This document shows, piece by piece, positions 1-8,178 of a DNA stretch of 63,509 bases (within the stretch, counting starts at the first letter, position 1; every line of letters starts with the position of its first letter). The translations under genes and the position numbers were made by a program. Origin of the DNA: Agrobacterium tumefaciens (lineage in GTDB: Bacteria; Pseudomonadota; Alphaproteobacteria; Rhizobiales; Rhizobiaceae); contig NZ_WJOK01000030.1 in the NCBI RefSeq assembly GCF_009649785.1, forward strand, positions 1-63,509. Reading direction: 5' to 3'. The notes beneath the pieces were generated by a model. That model saw nothing but the letters and a program-made list of their open reading frames with translations. It made no database searches and was not told the origin of the DNA.

Positions 1-406
1 CCTATATAAAATCACCTGCTTATAACAGTGCCAAATTGACTGCGCACAAACAGGCGGACTTCTCCAGCAAATCTCTCATCTCTCCCGCAGTAATGGTGTG
101 TTTAATTATTTATATGTTTTGCGCTCACCTCTCGACAAATTATATGTTTTACCGACCCTCTTCCTCCCCTGTTCAATTTACAGCCGCCCAATCATCTCTA
201 AGTATTTTATTCCGTTAAATAATTATAAATACGGGAATATATGTATTAATGCCACCAATATGGGTAAAATATTCCAGAGGCGTATATCGGCGCGATTTGG
301 CCCATCCAACATAGGATTGCCAGTCCGTCGAACGTGACACGTCAAGCGTGTACATCAAGGATCTGTCCGGTTTGTCGACCTGAGTTACCCAACATCACAC
401 GGTTCT
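1..406. other. AT-rich stretch without recognisable gene
   Basis: No convincing coding sequence is visible on either strand. The first 250 bases are clearly richer in A and T than the rest of the window, and two short open frames here have no ribosome binding site and no recognisable sequence. It may be the tail of an accessory island, but nothing specific supports that. Confidence 0.4.
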
Positions 407-823
407 TTATCGGGCGCGGTAAACCTCGCTGGACGACCGACGACGCGCAATAAACTCCCGAAGGACAGGGAGAAAAAAAGCTTTACTGAACCGTCCCACA
501 GGTAGCTCCGGCTCCAGTAGAAAGAATGTCCGATAATGTCGCTGTTATACTCATCCAGAATGATCCAAAGCCGCACATCTGCATCAAGACCGGCCCGGCG
601 CTTTTCAATGCGCAGGGATCTAAATAGCAAAACGATCAGTTTCCGGATGCTTCGTCGTGATAGGAAAGAAAAGAACCATGTCGCCGCCCGCACGGGCGAG
701 CCTGACGCCAACAACAACAGGTCGCCCCTTCCGACCTTCGGTTTCACCGCGGGCAGCCACGCGGCTCCATAGATAAGGGTAGCGGATTACGACTGCAGTC
801 TCGATCTTATCGAAACCGCTCAC
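407..823 (-). pseudogene. PemK/MazF-type toxin, frameshifted pseudogene
   Basis: The N-terminal half reads cleanly from an ATG that overlaps the antitoxin stop by four bases, and it carries a family-like stretch ending GGDMVLFFPITTKHPETDRF. It then meets a TAG and changes frame near 620. The second frame continues with EKRRAGLDADVRLWIILDEY and shifts again near 520 to SFYLEPELPVGRFSKAFFLP, ending at a TAA at 407-409. Joined over the three frames it gives a toxin of about 138 residues. Members of this family are mRNA-cleaving ribonucleases. One premature stop and two frame changes make this copy inactive, while the antitoxin upstream is intact. Family assignment is by recognition of the sequence pattern. 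Confidence 0.8.
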
Positions 824-1086
824 CGAACCGTCTCTTCAGTTTCCGCATAAGTGTCGACTGCGGCCTCAAATTCCTCTAGCAAAGCGTCAGACATATTATC
901 AATAGTGCCAACCGCACGCAGATCAGACTGCCGCATCAAACGTTCATAATCCTCGATATTAAGAAGAACCAGACGAGGCTTGTTGCGCTGGGTGATCGTT
1001 ACCGGATGACGAAGCGCCTCAGCGATAATATCACCCGACTTCCTGGAAAGATCACTCGTGGTGTAGGAATTACCTGAACCTGCCAT
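820..1086 (-). CDS. Phd/YefM-type antitoxin
   Basis: This 88-residue protein has the Phd/YefM layout: an N-terminal DNA-binding part with SDLSRKSGDIIAEAL followed by the beta-strand signature PVTITQRNKPRLVLLNIEDY, then an acidic C-terminus that would bind the toxin. The ATG at 1086 is preceded by GGGAG at suitable spacing; a longer reading from 1128 lacks this. The stop overlaps the toxin start by four bases (ATGA), so the two were translated as one operon. The toxin is decayed, so this is now an orphan antitoxin. It would repress its own promoter as known for the family. Confidence 0.85.
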   Translation of the reverse strand: MAGSGNSYTTSDLSRKSGDIIAEALRHPVTITQRNKPRLVLLNIEDYERLMRQSDLRAVGTIDNMSDALLEEFEAAVDTYAETEETVR

Positions 1087-1232
1087 CAAACACACTCCCG
1101 TCGTGTATCGCGAGGATAGCACGGTCACAAAAGTAAATCCATAAAATACAGCAATCCTGTAAATGCTGCATTAACTGAGCGCTGTGATAAATTTCATCCC
1201 TTTCACTGAATCTCAGCCCACAAGTCTTTTCT

Positions 1233-1887
1233 CTATGGTCTGACAGGTGAAGCTGTAGCCTCCAACGTCCGGAGAAAAGCATTTGCAGCCTTGTGCTTGT
1301 ACACCGGCTTCAATGCCGTAAAATCCTTACGTCGCGTTCCGAAAAGGGTATCTTCCTCAATCCTCATACCAATCGTCAGCCATTCAAGCCCGCTCCACTC
1401 CACCTTGCGAAGCGCTACCAGATCCATAAGCGCCCGAAGAGGCCTGGCAACGAACGCAATCGAGCCGTTGAGCGGGACACGGTCAACACTCGTCATGAAC
1501 CGATAATCGTTAATCGCCCGAGGATGATAGCTGAGGGTCCCGAACCCGGGCGTCGAAAAATCCTGGCTTTTGCGTCCAGGTGAAACACTGGCCGTAACAA
1601 ACACCGCCTCCGGAATCCATCCATGAAACGACAGTGCTGTTTCGAAAGAGATATAGCTGCCCGGGGTTTTCGGCGCCGGCAAACGGATGAACCAGGTCAC
1701 GTCGATAGCGTCGCGCCAGCACATAACAACCACGCTTCAGACGGATGAGATACCCGTCTTTCAAAGCGCGGTTGACTAGGCCATAACGGCGCGCGTCACT
1801 GCCGTCCAGCAACTCGGCGAATTGCCGGTCATTCAGAAAACGATCAGCCAATCCGGCCGCGGAAATTTGGTCCACCAACGAAGACAT
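1233..1887 (-). pseudogene. AbiEi-like antitoxin/regulator, frameshifted
   Basis: Two overlapping frames together give one protein. The first part (ATG at 1887) contains a winged-helix-like segment, ALKDGYLIRLKRGCYVLA, typical of AbiEi antitoxin N-termini. The second frame continues with PGSYISFETALSFHGWIPEA, the conserved block of the family, to the stop at 1233. The frame change lies around 1690-1720. AbiEi proteins are antitoxins/transcriptional regulators of type IV TA systems or stand-alone regulators. No AbiEii nucleotidyltransferase follows downstream; the next genes are the Phd antitoxin and the dead PemK. Confidence 0.7.
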
Positions 1888-2052
1888 AATTCTTGATACT
1901 TCCAATTAATGAAAGTTTCAAAAATTTTTATACAGGTGCCGGAACCCGTTCCCGGTAGGACGCACCTGTTCGAGTATCGAGTGTTTTATGGCAAGGACGG
2001 CAGGCGTATCGTCGGTTTCGACAACGAACGTGGCAAAGGTGATCATCGGCCC

Positions 2053-3306
2053 TTAAGCCAGCCGATTACCATTCAAGAACCTGTCGAGTTCAGCGGTCCG
2101 AGTTCTGGATAACTGAACTTCCCCAGCAAACTCAGGCCATCGGTCAACGGCCGCTCTAACCTGTTCTATAACTTCCCGTGCGTCCTGATCAGAAATCGAG
2201 GCCCCTTTGGAGACTGCCAGAAGGTGGGACATGCCGGGATTCCTGCCTTCCCCGGCTATTGTCGCGCTGTGCTCTCCACCTGGTCCCGACGAAAAAGTAA
2301 GATCGTATGCGGGCGCCAGAGACCAGCGGCCATTCACGTCCATAAGAAAGGCGTGGTTCTTCGCATGGTCGTCGCGATTTCTGGCATAGACATTGAACAC
2401 CATGTTTCGGAACATCTTCAGGACTTCCGTAGCGTCCCGGGTCATTATGTGAGTAAGCTTGTGCAGTTGCGCATAGCTCACACTCGCTTCACGATGGCTT
2501 GCATTCAGCAGGCCGCTTGCCGTGTGCATGTGGAGCCTGCCGGCAGGGGTCCTGTCAAAACGTTTCGTCGCAAAAAGCCGTCGTCCTTTCCTGGTCTCCA
2601 GCAGCAGGGTGTCGGCCATCGTCAGTCCTGCAGCGACGGCCATCAGCGAATAGGCTTTTTCTTCCGCACCGATTTCCCGAGGATCATCGGAACTCGGCGC
2701 CTTGACCATCCACCTTTCGAACCCCGGGTCCAACGGTTGGCCATAATCCAGAACGCATCTGTTTTCCGCTTGGTTGAAGCCGATCATAATCTTCGGCCGT
2801 GCGCCCGCGGATCCGCCCTGCGCACCCTGCAAGCCATCAATGTCAGCCACGTCCATTTCAGCCTGCACCAACTCGACCTGATCAGCGAACCAGTCGAGAT
2901 CAGTGACGGCCTGAGGCTGCTGGTCGTCTGGTAATTCAGGAACATACGAGAGCGCGCCCATTCCTGTTCTGCCGACTGCAGACAAACGGTCGATCGGAGT
3001 AAGCTGGGTAAAGTCGATACCCGCCCGCTGAAGACGGCGGTCCAGCAACAAACGACCCCACCCATCCGGCAGGCTGTCGTTGAACAGCCCGTGAAGCCCG
3101 TCGAACGGATCGCGAGGCGCCGCAATCAACCCACTGGCCGCCATTATATGGAATGGAGAAATCAAAAGGGGCGCTGTCAGAAACTCCGCCGCGTACTCGA
3201 AGTAAGCCCTCCGTTCCCTGCCGCTCCAGGCAAGCGTCCCAAGCTTTTTCTCATTCCCTTCGAGCTCCAGATAAATGCTCATCTTCTGGATTGACGTGAA
3301 CTTCAT
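2053..3306 (-). CDS. hipA: HipA-family serine/threonine kinase toxin
   Basis: This full-length 417-residue protein has the HipA_N region (LHGLFNDSLPDGWGRLLLDR, about residues 72-91) and the HipA_C kinase core. The active-site block ARNRDDHAKNHAFL sits near residue 310 and the metal-binding YDLTFS follows about 20 residues later. Family members phosphorylate a translation-related protein, glutamyl-tRNA synthetase in the E. coli case, and cause growth arrest. The start codon overlaps the hipB stop by four bases, so the pair is translationally coupled. Unlike the HipA remnant at 18 kb, this copy shows no disruption. Its target in this organism is unknown. Confidence 0.9.
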   Translation of the reverse strand: MKFTSIQKMSIYLELEGNEKKLGTLAWSGRERRAYFEYAAEFLTAPLLISPFHIMAASGLIAAPRDPFDGLHGLFNDSLPDGWGRLLLDRRLQRAGIDFTQLTPIDRLSAVGRTGMGALSYVPELPDDQQPQAVTDLDWFADQVELVQAEMDVADIDGLQGAQGGSAGARPKIMIGFNQAENRCVLDYGQPLDPGFERWMVKAPSSDDPREIGAEEKAYSLMAVAAGLTMADTLLLETRKGRRLFATKRFDRTPAGRLHMHTASGLLNASHREASVSYAQLHKLTHIMTRDATEVLKMFRNMVFNVYARNRDDHAKNHAFLMDVNGRWSLAPAYDLTFSSGPGGEHSATIAGEGRNPGMSHLLAVSKGASISDQDAREVIEQVRAAVDRWPEFAGEVQLSRTRTAELDRFLNGNRLA

Positions 3307-3605
3307 TTATTGCGCACACGCTGCTTGAGAGGACGATCAATGACATCATCGATATTCTGTGGCGGCAGACCTGGAAACAGCCGTTCGAATTCCGCTTCCG
3401 CCTCAAGAGCAAAGGCAATTTTCACCAGACTTTCGAGGGAAATTTTGCCGGTTTCTTCAAATAGCCTCAGCGATCCGTAGGAGACATTCGATCTCGCAGC
3501 CAATTCGCGCTGGGTCAATCCTTGCTGGATCCGTCGGCGCTTCATTCTGTCCGCCAGGTCCCGGATAACCTCCACAGGAGAAGACATTTTAAATGCTAAC
3601 ATATT
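3303..3605 (-). CDS. hipB: HipB-like antitoxin, XRE helix-turn-helix
   Basis: This Cro/C1-type protein contains the helix-turn-helix RRIQQGLTQRELAARSNVSY followed by SLRLFEETGKISLESLVKIA, and a charged tail. It would bind HipA and repress the operon. The start is uncertain: the ATG at 3605 follows GGGTGA at good spacing, an internal ATG at 3587 has no such site, and a GTG at 3629 is also in frame. It overlaps hipA by four bases. A partly palindromic site lies just upstream at 3635-3650. Confidence 0.85.
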   Translation of the reverse strand, partial: NMLAFKMSSPVEVIRDLADRMKRRRIQQGLTQRELAARSNVSYGSLRLFEETGKISLESLVKIAFALEAEAEFERLFPGLPPQNIDDVIDRPLKQRVRNK

Positions 3606-3634
3606 ATCACCCATGCGCACATCTGACACATTAA

Positions 3635-3650
3635 TGCCAATATAATAGCA
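3635..3650 (-). promoter_or_regulatory. Candidate HipB operator/promoter
   Basis: An imperfect 16-base palindrome (TGCCAATA/TAATAGCA, six of eight positions symmetric) lies about 30 bases upstream of the hipB start. On the coding strand it contains TATTAT, which could serve as a -10 element. Autorepression of hipBA by HipB at palindromes is known; assigning it to this exact site is inference. Confidence 0.35.
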
Positions 3651-3879
3651 CTTAAAAGAAATCGCAACTCACATGCATGCTCAGAAAACTCGGCTTTATG
3701 ACTCGTTGCGAATTGCAAGACTGTATCATCGTGACCGTTTTCCACCATCGGTCAGCCGCTATAGGAACCCGACTTCTCCCTAAAACGGCCTTGCTGCCCG
3801 TCGCGCGTTATATGAATTCGCCGCAAATGACCTGCCTTCGTCTTTCAGAAAAATGCTGGCGCCTGCGAAAGCCTCACAA

Positions 3880-4030
3880 TGGAACAGTCCTTCCGTCGCG
3901 GTCGAGATACTGAAGCCCTTGGCTTGCCACGCTGCGCCAGAAGCGTGCTGACGATCTACGCAACCGTCTCTTCCATGCCAAAAGGCGCATCCGGGGCACC
4001 AAGGTTCATTGCCGCCTCATTTGTCGTGAC
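3880..4030 (-). pseudogene. Short-chain dehydrogenase C-terminal scrap
   Basis: Reading the minus strand gives AAMNLGAPDAPFGMEETVA, then a stop, then IVSTLLAQRGKP in the same frame and QYLDRDGRTVP in another. This matches the C-terminal end typical of classical SDR proteins (PFGMEE..V..TLLAQRGKPGLQYLDR.G..VPW). No N-terminal Rossmann motif remains upstream, so only the last 50 codons survive. The surrounding 3651-4152 stretch otherwise holds nothing recognisable. Confidence 0.5.
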
Positions 4031-4152
4031 GCTTGCTCTAAGCAGCCGCTGAGATTAGACCTTTACCAAACCATTGCAATGTCTCCGACCGGCCCGCAAC
4101 GGTCATTCGCCGTCGTAAAATTGGTCACTAAACTCTGACTAGTGCGAAAAGA

Positions 4153-4726
4153 TTAAGCAACCCGATGAGGATAGCGCGCCTTCAGTTCGGCCTCAGTTCC
4201 AAGTTCCCTGATGAAGTCAGTGAAGCTTGGCGCGACATAACCAACATTTCCCCATCCGTAATTTGGGTGCTTGCCAAACACCTGCTTTCGGACATAGGGC
4301 AGATACAATACGTTTCCGAAGCTCTCCGGGCGAAGATCAATCAGCAGCGTGGAGTAGTTGTGCGTGTGAGCGGAAGCAGTTCGCGCGATATACGCGGCTT
4401 CACTCCTTCGAAATCCGGATGTGGATTACAGTAGGCCCTGATAGCACTGATCGTCATTTTTGCCCAAGGCACCAAGGATAGGTTCCCAGCGATAACCGAC
4501 CTTTTCTTGAAATTACACTGGAAAAAATACGCACCAACTTCGATAGAGCCACCGATGGCTGAATACTTCAGTAAAAAACTCGATAGTCTTCAGGGATAGG
4601 TCTTTCTACCAGGAGCTCGATTTCGTCGATGTCCTCTCTCGTACTTGGTTGAAAGAAATCAGGACCTCCATTCTTTTGCAATTCCCACATTTTGAAGACT
4701 TGCGGATTGAGGCTTTCTAAATCCAT
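4153..4726 (-). pseudogene. SMI1/KNR4 (SUKH) immunity-type protein, broken
   Basis: The reading frame begins at ATG 4726 with MDLESLNPQVFKMWE and stops at a TGA after PEDYRVFY. It continues in other frames with LKYSAIGGSIEVGAYFFQCN, then EKVGYRWEPILGALGKNDDQ, an in-frame TAA, then NYSTLLIDLRPESFGNVLYL and GWGNVGYVAPSFTDFI to the stop at 4153. The last blocks are typical SUKH C-terminal strands. SUKH proteins neutralise contact-dependent and secreted polymorphic toxins. This copy has a premature stop and at least two frame changes and is dead. It is the leftmost member of the immunity-like cluster. Confidence 0.7.
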
Positions 4727-4836
4727 GATGGTCTCTTATCCAAAAATTTCGTCTGAGCTAGATATGCTAGGTCGCGAAAAACCCCGATCATTTCCTACCT
4801 TGTGACATCGCAGAATAGAGAGTTTTGCAGCAGGCG

Positions 4837-4872
4837 CAATGTCCGCTGTTGGCGCTTCAGGGCCATGACGGC
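4837..4872 (+). repeat. 36-bp dispersed repeat, copy 1
   Basis: This 36-base segment matches the segment at 8050-8085 at 31 of 36 positions, sharing the core TTGGCGC.TCAG.GCCATGACGGC. Both copies lie in intergenic DNA of the immunity-like cluster. A short CGCTGAGTCA string occurs near both, downstream here and upstream there. The function is unknown; it could be a remnant of a common sequence copied with the cassettes. Confidence 0.5.
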
Positions 4873-4993
4873 CGTCGGCCCATTCCGCGCACCGATCTTG
4901 CGCTGAGTCAGTGTAGGCTACTTTCGGTAAACCTGCTACTGAAGCAGGTCAGCGCGACAAAACGGCTCAATTTCATGGAGATATGGCACATTT

Positions 4994-5716
4994 ATGCTGA
5001 AACGACGTGATTTCGTGGCCGCGGGAGGTATTTTCGCAACTCTTGGATGGTCGCGGATGGCTACTGCATCACGCTACCCTGCGCCTGGAGATATCTCGGG
5101 TGCGCCATTCGGTGATCCTAATCTAAAGCTTGCGATCCTATCCAGCCTCATTGACAAACAAATAATCGATCTCGGGACCCCACAACAGCTTGCCGAGCAT
5201 GTTCTCGGGCGGCCCGTCGATCTTGAGAACGAAGGTTACAAGCCCATTCCCGCAGTTCGTGCCTACCTGGATCGCTATCCTCTTTCGACCGACCTTTTGA
5301 ATGAGATCGACGAGCTTGTTCTGGATGGAGGCAGTTCCATCTATCGATATGTCTGGTTCTTCTGGGATGGAGAGGACGATATCTTCGACATCAACAGCCT
5401 TGCCGGGATCAAGCACTGCCCGAATATCAAGAGTCTTGATCTGACGTCGATGATCGGAACTGTGGACCTTCGTGACCTCCTGCCGCCATTCAAGATCGAG
5501 ACCATAAATGCAGGGATTGCGTTAGAGAACATTCCGGCTCTGCTCGACATGCCCAGTCTACGAAGCGTCCGTGTCCTCGACGACCAGCTTTACGCAGATG
5601 TCACGACGCCGGGGCATCCCAATCGACAGGTGATGGAAGCGTTGAAGGCCAGGGGAGTCTCTGTCTGGGTCCATTGGGTGTCCAGTTACGATGAGAACCG
5701 CGCCGCATACCAATAA
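4994..5716 (+). CDS. Tat-exported protein, possible leucine-rich/DUF6892-like
   Basis: This is a 240-residue protein with a twin-arginine signal (MLKRRDFVAAGG, then a hydrophobic stretch to about residue 26), so it is probably exported folded through Tat. The mature part begins with FGDPNLKLAILSSLIDKQII and contains irregular leucine-rich segments (LNEIDELVLDGG, CPNIKSLDLTSM, MPSLRSVRVLDD). I recall the start of the mature domain from DUF6892-type proteins, but that is a weak memory. It is the only plus-strand gene in the immunity-like cluster, and no enzyme motif is visible. A periplasmic immunity or binding role is a guess. Confidence 0.7.
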   Translation: MLKRRDFVAAGGIFATLGWSRMATASRYPAPGDISGAPFGDPNLKLAILSSLIDKQIIDLGTPQQLAEHVLGRPVDLENEGYKPIPAVRAYLDRYPLSTDLLNEIDELVLDGGSSIYRYVWFFWDGEDDIFDINSLAGIKHCPNIKSLDLTSMIGTVDLRDLLPPFKIETINAGIALENIPALLDMPSLRSVRVLDDQLYADVTTPGHPNRQVMEALKARGVSVWVHWVSSYDENRAAYQ

Positions 5717-5772
5717 CTGTGATCGTGGGTGCGCTTTCGAAAATTGACGCCTAAGGACGATTGGCACGGCGG

Positions 5773-6408
5773 TTATTTGACCACACCATCGAGATAGAGG
5801 TCTTCACCTCGTTGCAGCGGCGTGAAAGTGAAGTCGTCTTTTTTGAGAAAGCGGTCGAACCAGCCCAAAAGATCCTCTTGGGTCGCAGAGTTGCGATATC
5901 CGATCAGCTTGACGGTCAGGGGAGCACTGAAGGCTATATCAAAGGCAGTGTCGAACTGAGAGGTGCCAGAAAGCTGAACCGAAAACGTGCCACCACCGTC
6001 GTGACGAATGGAGATTGCCGCACGGGCGAAGAATTCATCGCTGTAGGTGGTGATTAGGCCGGGAGCTTCCCACCAATTCTCCCCAATCAAAGCGTTTTGC
6101 GTTCCCTCGCCTTGAAAATCCACCCGGATTTCTTCGAGGCTGCGAAAATCACGGTTCTTAAAGTGCTTCAAGGGAATTTTCAGCCACTGTGTATCCAGAC
6201 CCGGGTTCAACCAATGGGCAACGCCATCTTCGGGGTCATTATTGGGATCGAAGAAGAATTTCGGAGAATTCATTTTCAGATCTAGACCGATGTAGTCCTC
6301 CAATGTTTGACCAGGCCAAGATCCACTTGTGGCTCGCAGGGTGATGCACGGCTCCTGGACTGCAAGGTCGAGCGGATAGCTCTGATAAACGAGTCTACAA
6401 TGTCTCAT
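5773..6408 (-). CDS. Hypothetical protein in immunity-like cluster
   Basis: This is a 211-residue soluble protein without signal peptide or membrane segment. The ATG at 6408 has GGAG seven bases upstream; the frame stays open to 6510 but without a site. It is rich in aromatic and acidic residues (FFFDPNNDPEDGVAHWLNPG, ENWWEAPGLITTYSDEFF) and ends in an amphipathic region. I do not recognise the family. Its position between immunity-type genes suggests a similar role, which is context only. Confidence 0.65.
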   Translation of the reverse strand: MRHCRLVYQSYPLDLAVQEPCITLRATSGSWPGQTLEDYIGLDLKMNSPKFFFDPNNDPEDGVAHWLNPGLDTQWLKIPLKHFKNRDFRSLEEIRVDFQGEGTQNALIGENWWEAPGLITTYSDEFFARAAISIRHDGGGTFSVQLSGTSQFDTAFDIAFSAPLTVKLIGYRNSATQEDLLGWFDRFLKKDDFTFTPLQRGEDLYLDGVVK

Positions 6409-6629
6409 GAAAATCTCCGGTGTAAAAAGTCTGCGTAATCCCTGACGGTAGCGATTGATGTCTGCGCAAAAGCTGCGACAGACATGCCCCAACACACCTG
6501 TCGCCTCCAAAGTCCGCCTTAAGCGCCGTCATCTCCTGTCGTCATACAGGAGAAATGGCTCGACACAGGTCGTTCATCCACGCGTGCACCTACGTCCGGT
6601 TTCGGCCCGATGCGTTCATTGGGCCGAGC

Positions 6630-7292
6630 TCATGAACCAATCACGCGCACCGGCCGAGGCGGAAAAGCGGCATTGTCCATCAACTGCATCTCATGCGCCT
6701 GCGCCAGGATCGCCATATGCGGCAACGCGTCGTAGATCGCGAGACTTTCCAGGGCTCTGTCGCCGCCAAGCGCCAGAATCGGTTGGAAACCATAGACCTG
6801 CCCAACGCCGAGCTTTCCCAGCTTGGCACATGCCGGTTTGAACAGCTTTTTTACCCTTGCATCATATTCATCGAGGGTAGGATCGTCGATCATCATCAAT
6901 TGGCTGGTGACGGCCACATCGGGATCGAAGGTCTTGCCGCTCACAAGAGCAGGGCACGACGCCTGGCTGTTCACGAGGTTGATGACGACGTCCTGATACA
7001 CTTCATTCCATGCGACGATCGTTCCAAACGCGCCGAAGCCGAGGGCATGCGTCTGTTCGGGTCTGATCTCGTTATCGCCATCGAAAACAACCTTCATGAT
7101 TGAAGCAAATCGAGCGGGATCGCAAAACTGAAAATATCCATCCAATACGATCCCGGTGCCGTAATGCTCCCAAAACTCGATCACAGCGTCTGGGACTTGG
7201 CCTCTATGGCGCTCAATGTCGACCGGTTCTCCGCCATTGGGAACACCGAAGTCTTCCACGATCGAAGCAAGTCTGGCCTGGTATTCGTTCAT
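6630..7292 (-). CDS. GAD-like/DUF1851 protein, Tdi1-type immunity
   Basis: This 220-residue protein begins with a GAD-like domain (GGEPVDIERHRGQVPDAVIE and FWEHYGTGIVLDGYFQFCDP, about residues 20-60) and continues with a DUF1851 domain containing ALGFGAFGTIVAWNEVYQDV. This two-part build is that of Tdi1, the immunity protein that protects Agrobacterium against its own T6SS DNase effector Tde1. No effector gene lies next to it, so it appears to be an orphan immunity gene that could protect against neighbours' effectors. The start is ATG at 7292. Family recognition is good; the specific effector is unknown. Confidence 0.8.
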   Translation of the reverse strand: MNEYQARLASIVEDFGVPNGGEPVDIERHRGQVPDAVIEFWEHYGTGIVLDGYFQFCDPARFASIMKVVFDGDNEIRPEQTHALGFGAFGTIVAWNEVYQDVVINLVNSQASCPALVSGKTFDPDVAVTSQLMMIDDPTLDEYDARVKKLFKPACAKLGKLGVGQVYGFQPILALGGDRALESLAIYDALPHMAILAQAHEMQLMDNAAFPPRPVRVIGS

Positions 7293-7432
7293 ATGGCGAT
7301 TCCATCACTCCCTTCAAAGAGCAGCAATAAATCAGAACGACCGTGATTTGGGAACCCTAAGAGTCCACGCTTCCTATATGTCGCCATTGCCGCATGACCG
7401 CTGTTGCCCCACTGCGGTCATTACTTCGTCCA

Positions 7433-7960
7433 TCAATCCTTTTCGAGGTTTTCAAGCCCAGTCAGGGAAAGAAAAAAATCTGTAAGGCTATCGGCCAACC
7501 TTATGATCCCCTTGGAGTTATTATCCGTCCCAAAGGGATCGGTGGCGCGCTGCCAAAAGTAGACAGCATTGTTTTCAGAATTGATCCCGTCGGCAAGAAG
7601 ATAAGAATGCCCTGAATCGGCAGAACCAAAAAAAACCATCGGCAGCGTAAATTGGTCCTCCCAGACGGACTGAGAAATGAAGGTTTCATGGCGCTCCACG
7701 ATGATATCGAAAGTCGATATGAGAACCTGAACGTCGTGCACGAACCGACCACCGTCACGGTCCTCGACAAGAAAGTAGTCGTTATATTCCGTCCCGGATT
7801 GACCATATCGTCTCAGCACATCCGCCAATTGGTTCGGGATCGAAAAACCTGTGAGCTCTGTGAAGCGACTGAAATCCCCGTCATTCCAAGTTGTGCCTGA
7901 CACGACTTGAAAGCCGCACTTTTCCTTTAAAACTTCTATGGCGTTGTCGATTTGGCTCAT
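7433..7960 (-). CDS. SMI1/KNR4 (SUKH) family immunity-type protein
   Basis: This intact 175-residue protein has the SUKH pattern: an N-terminal helix, then FTELTGFSIPNQLADVLRRY, a middle strand block (NDYFLVEDRDGGRFVHDVQV), MVFFGSADSGHSYLLADG and a C-terminal SLTDFFLSL helix. SUKH proteins typically act as immunity proteins against nuclease or other polymorphic toxins. It has the same orientation as its neighbours, and no toxin gene is adjacent. The start at 7960 has a GGGAG upstream at somewhat long spacing. Confidence 0.8.
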   Translation of the reverse strand: MSQIDNAIEVLKEKCGFQVVSGTTWNDGDFSRFTELTGFSIPNQLADVLRRYGQSGTEYNDYFLVEDRDGGRFVHDVQVLISTFDIIVERHETFISQSVWEDQFTLPMVFFGSADSGHSYLLADGINSENNAVYFWQRATDPFGTDNNSKGIIRLADSLTDFFLSLTGLENLEKD

Positions 7961-8049
7961 GGATCGGTTGTCTCCCGTTTAAAAGGAACATGCGAGGGAG
8001 CATACGTAGAACCCGGTCTGCCGTCGATCGCGCTGAGTCAACCCGAATT

Positions 8050-8085
8050 CAATGCCCGGTATTGGCGCATCAGCGCCATGACGGC
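8050..8085 (+). repeat. 36-bp dispersed repeat, copy 2
   Basis: This is the second copy of the segment at 4837-4872, with five differences in 36 positions. It lies in the gap between the SUKH gene and the DUF1963 gene. Confidence 0.5.
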
Positions 8086-8178
8086 TATTGACGCAATTGG
8101 CGCGCAACGGATGCTCGACCTGTCGTTTCCATGTTGCGATTGTAACTGAAGCCATGGCGTCATGTCGTGATCTCTTAC

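Noticed and set aside
1909..2112. Small plus-strand frame after the AbiEi relic
   Set aside because: No ribosome site, no family, and its end lies opposite hipA.
2224..2934. Plus-strand frame opposite hipA
   Set aside because: Shadow of an intact HipA.
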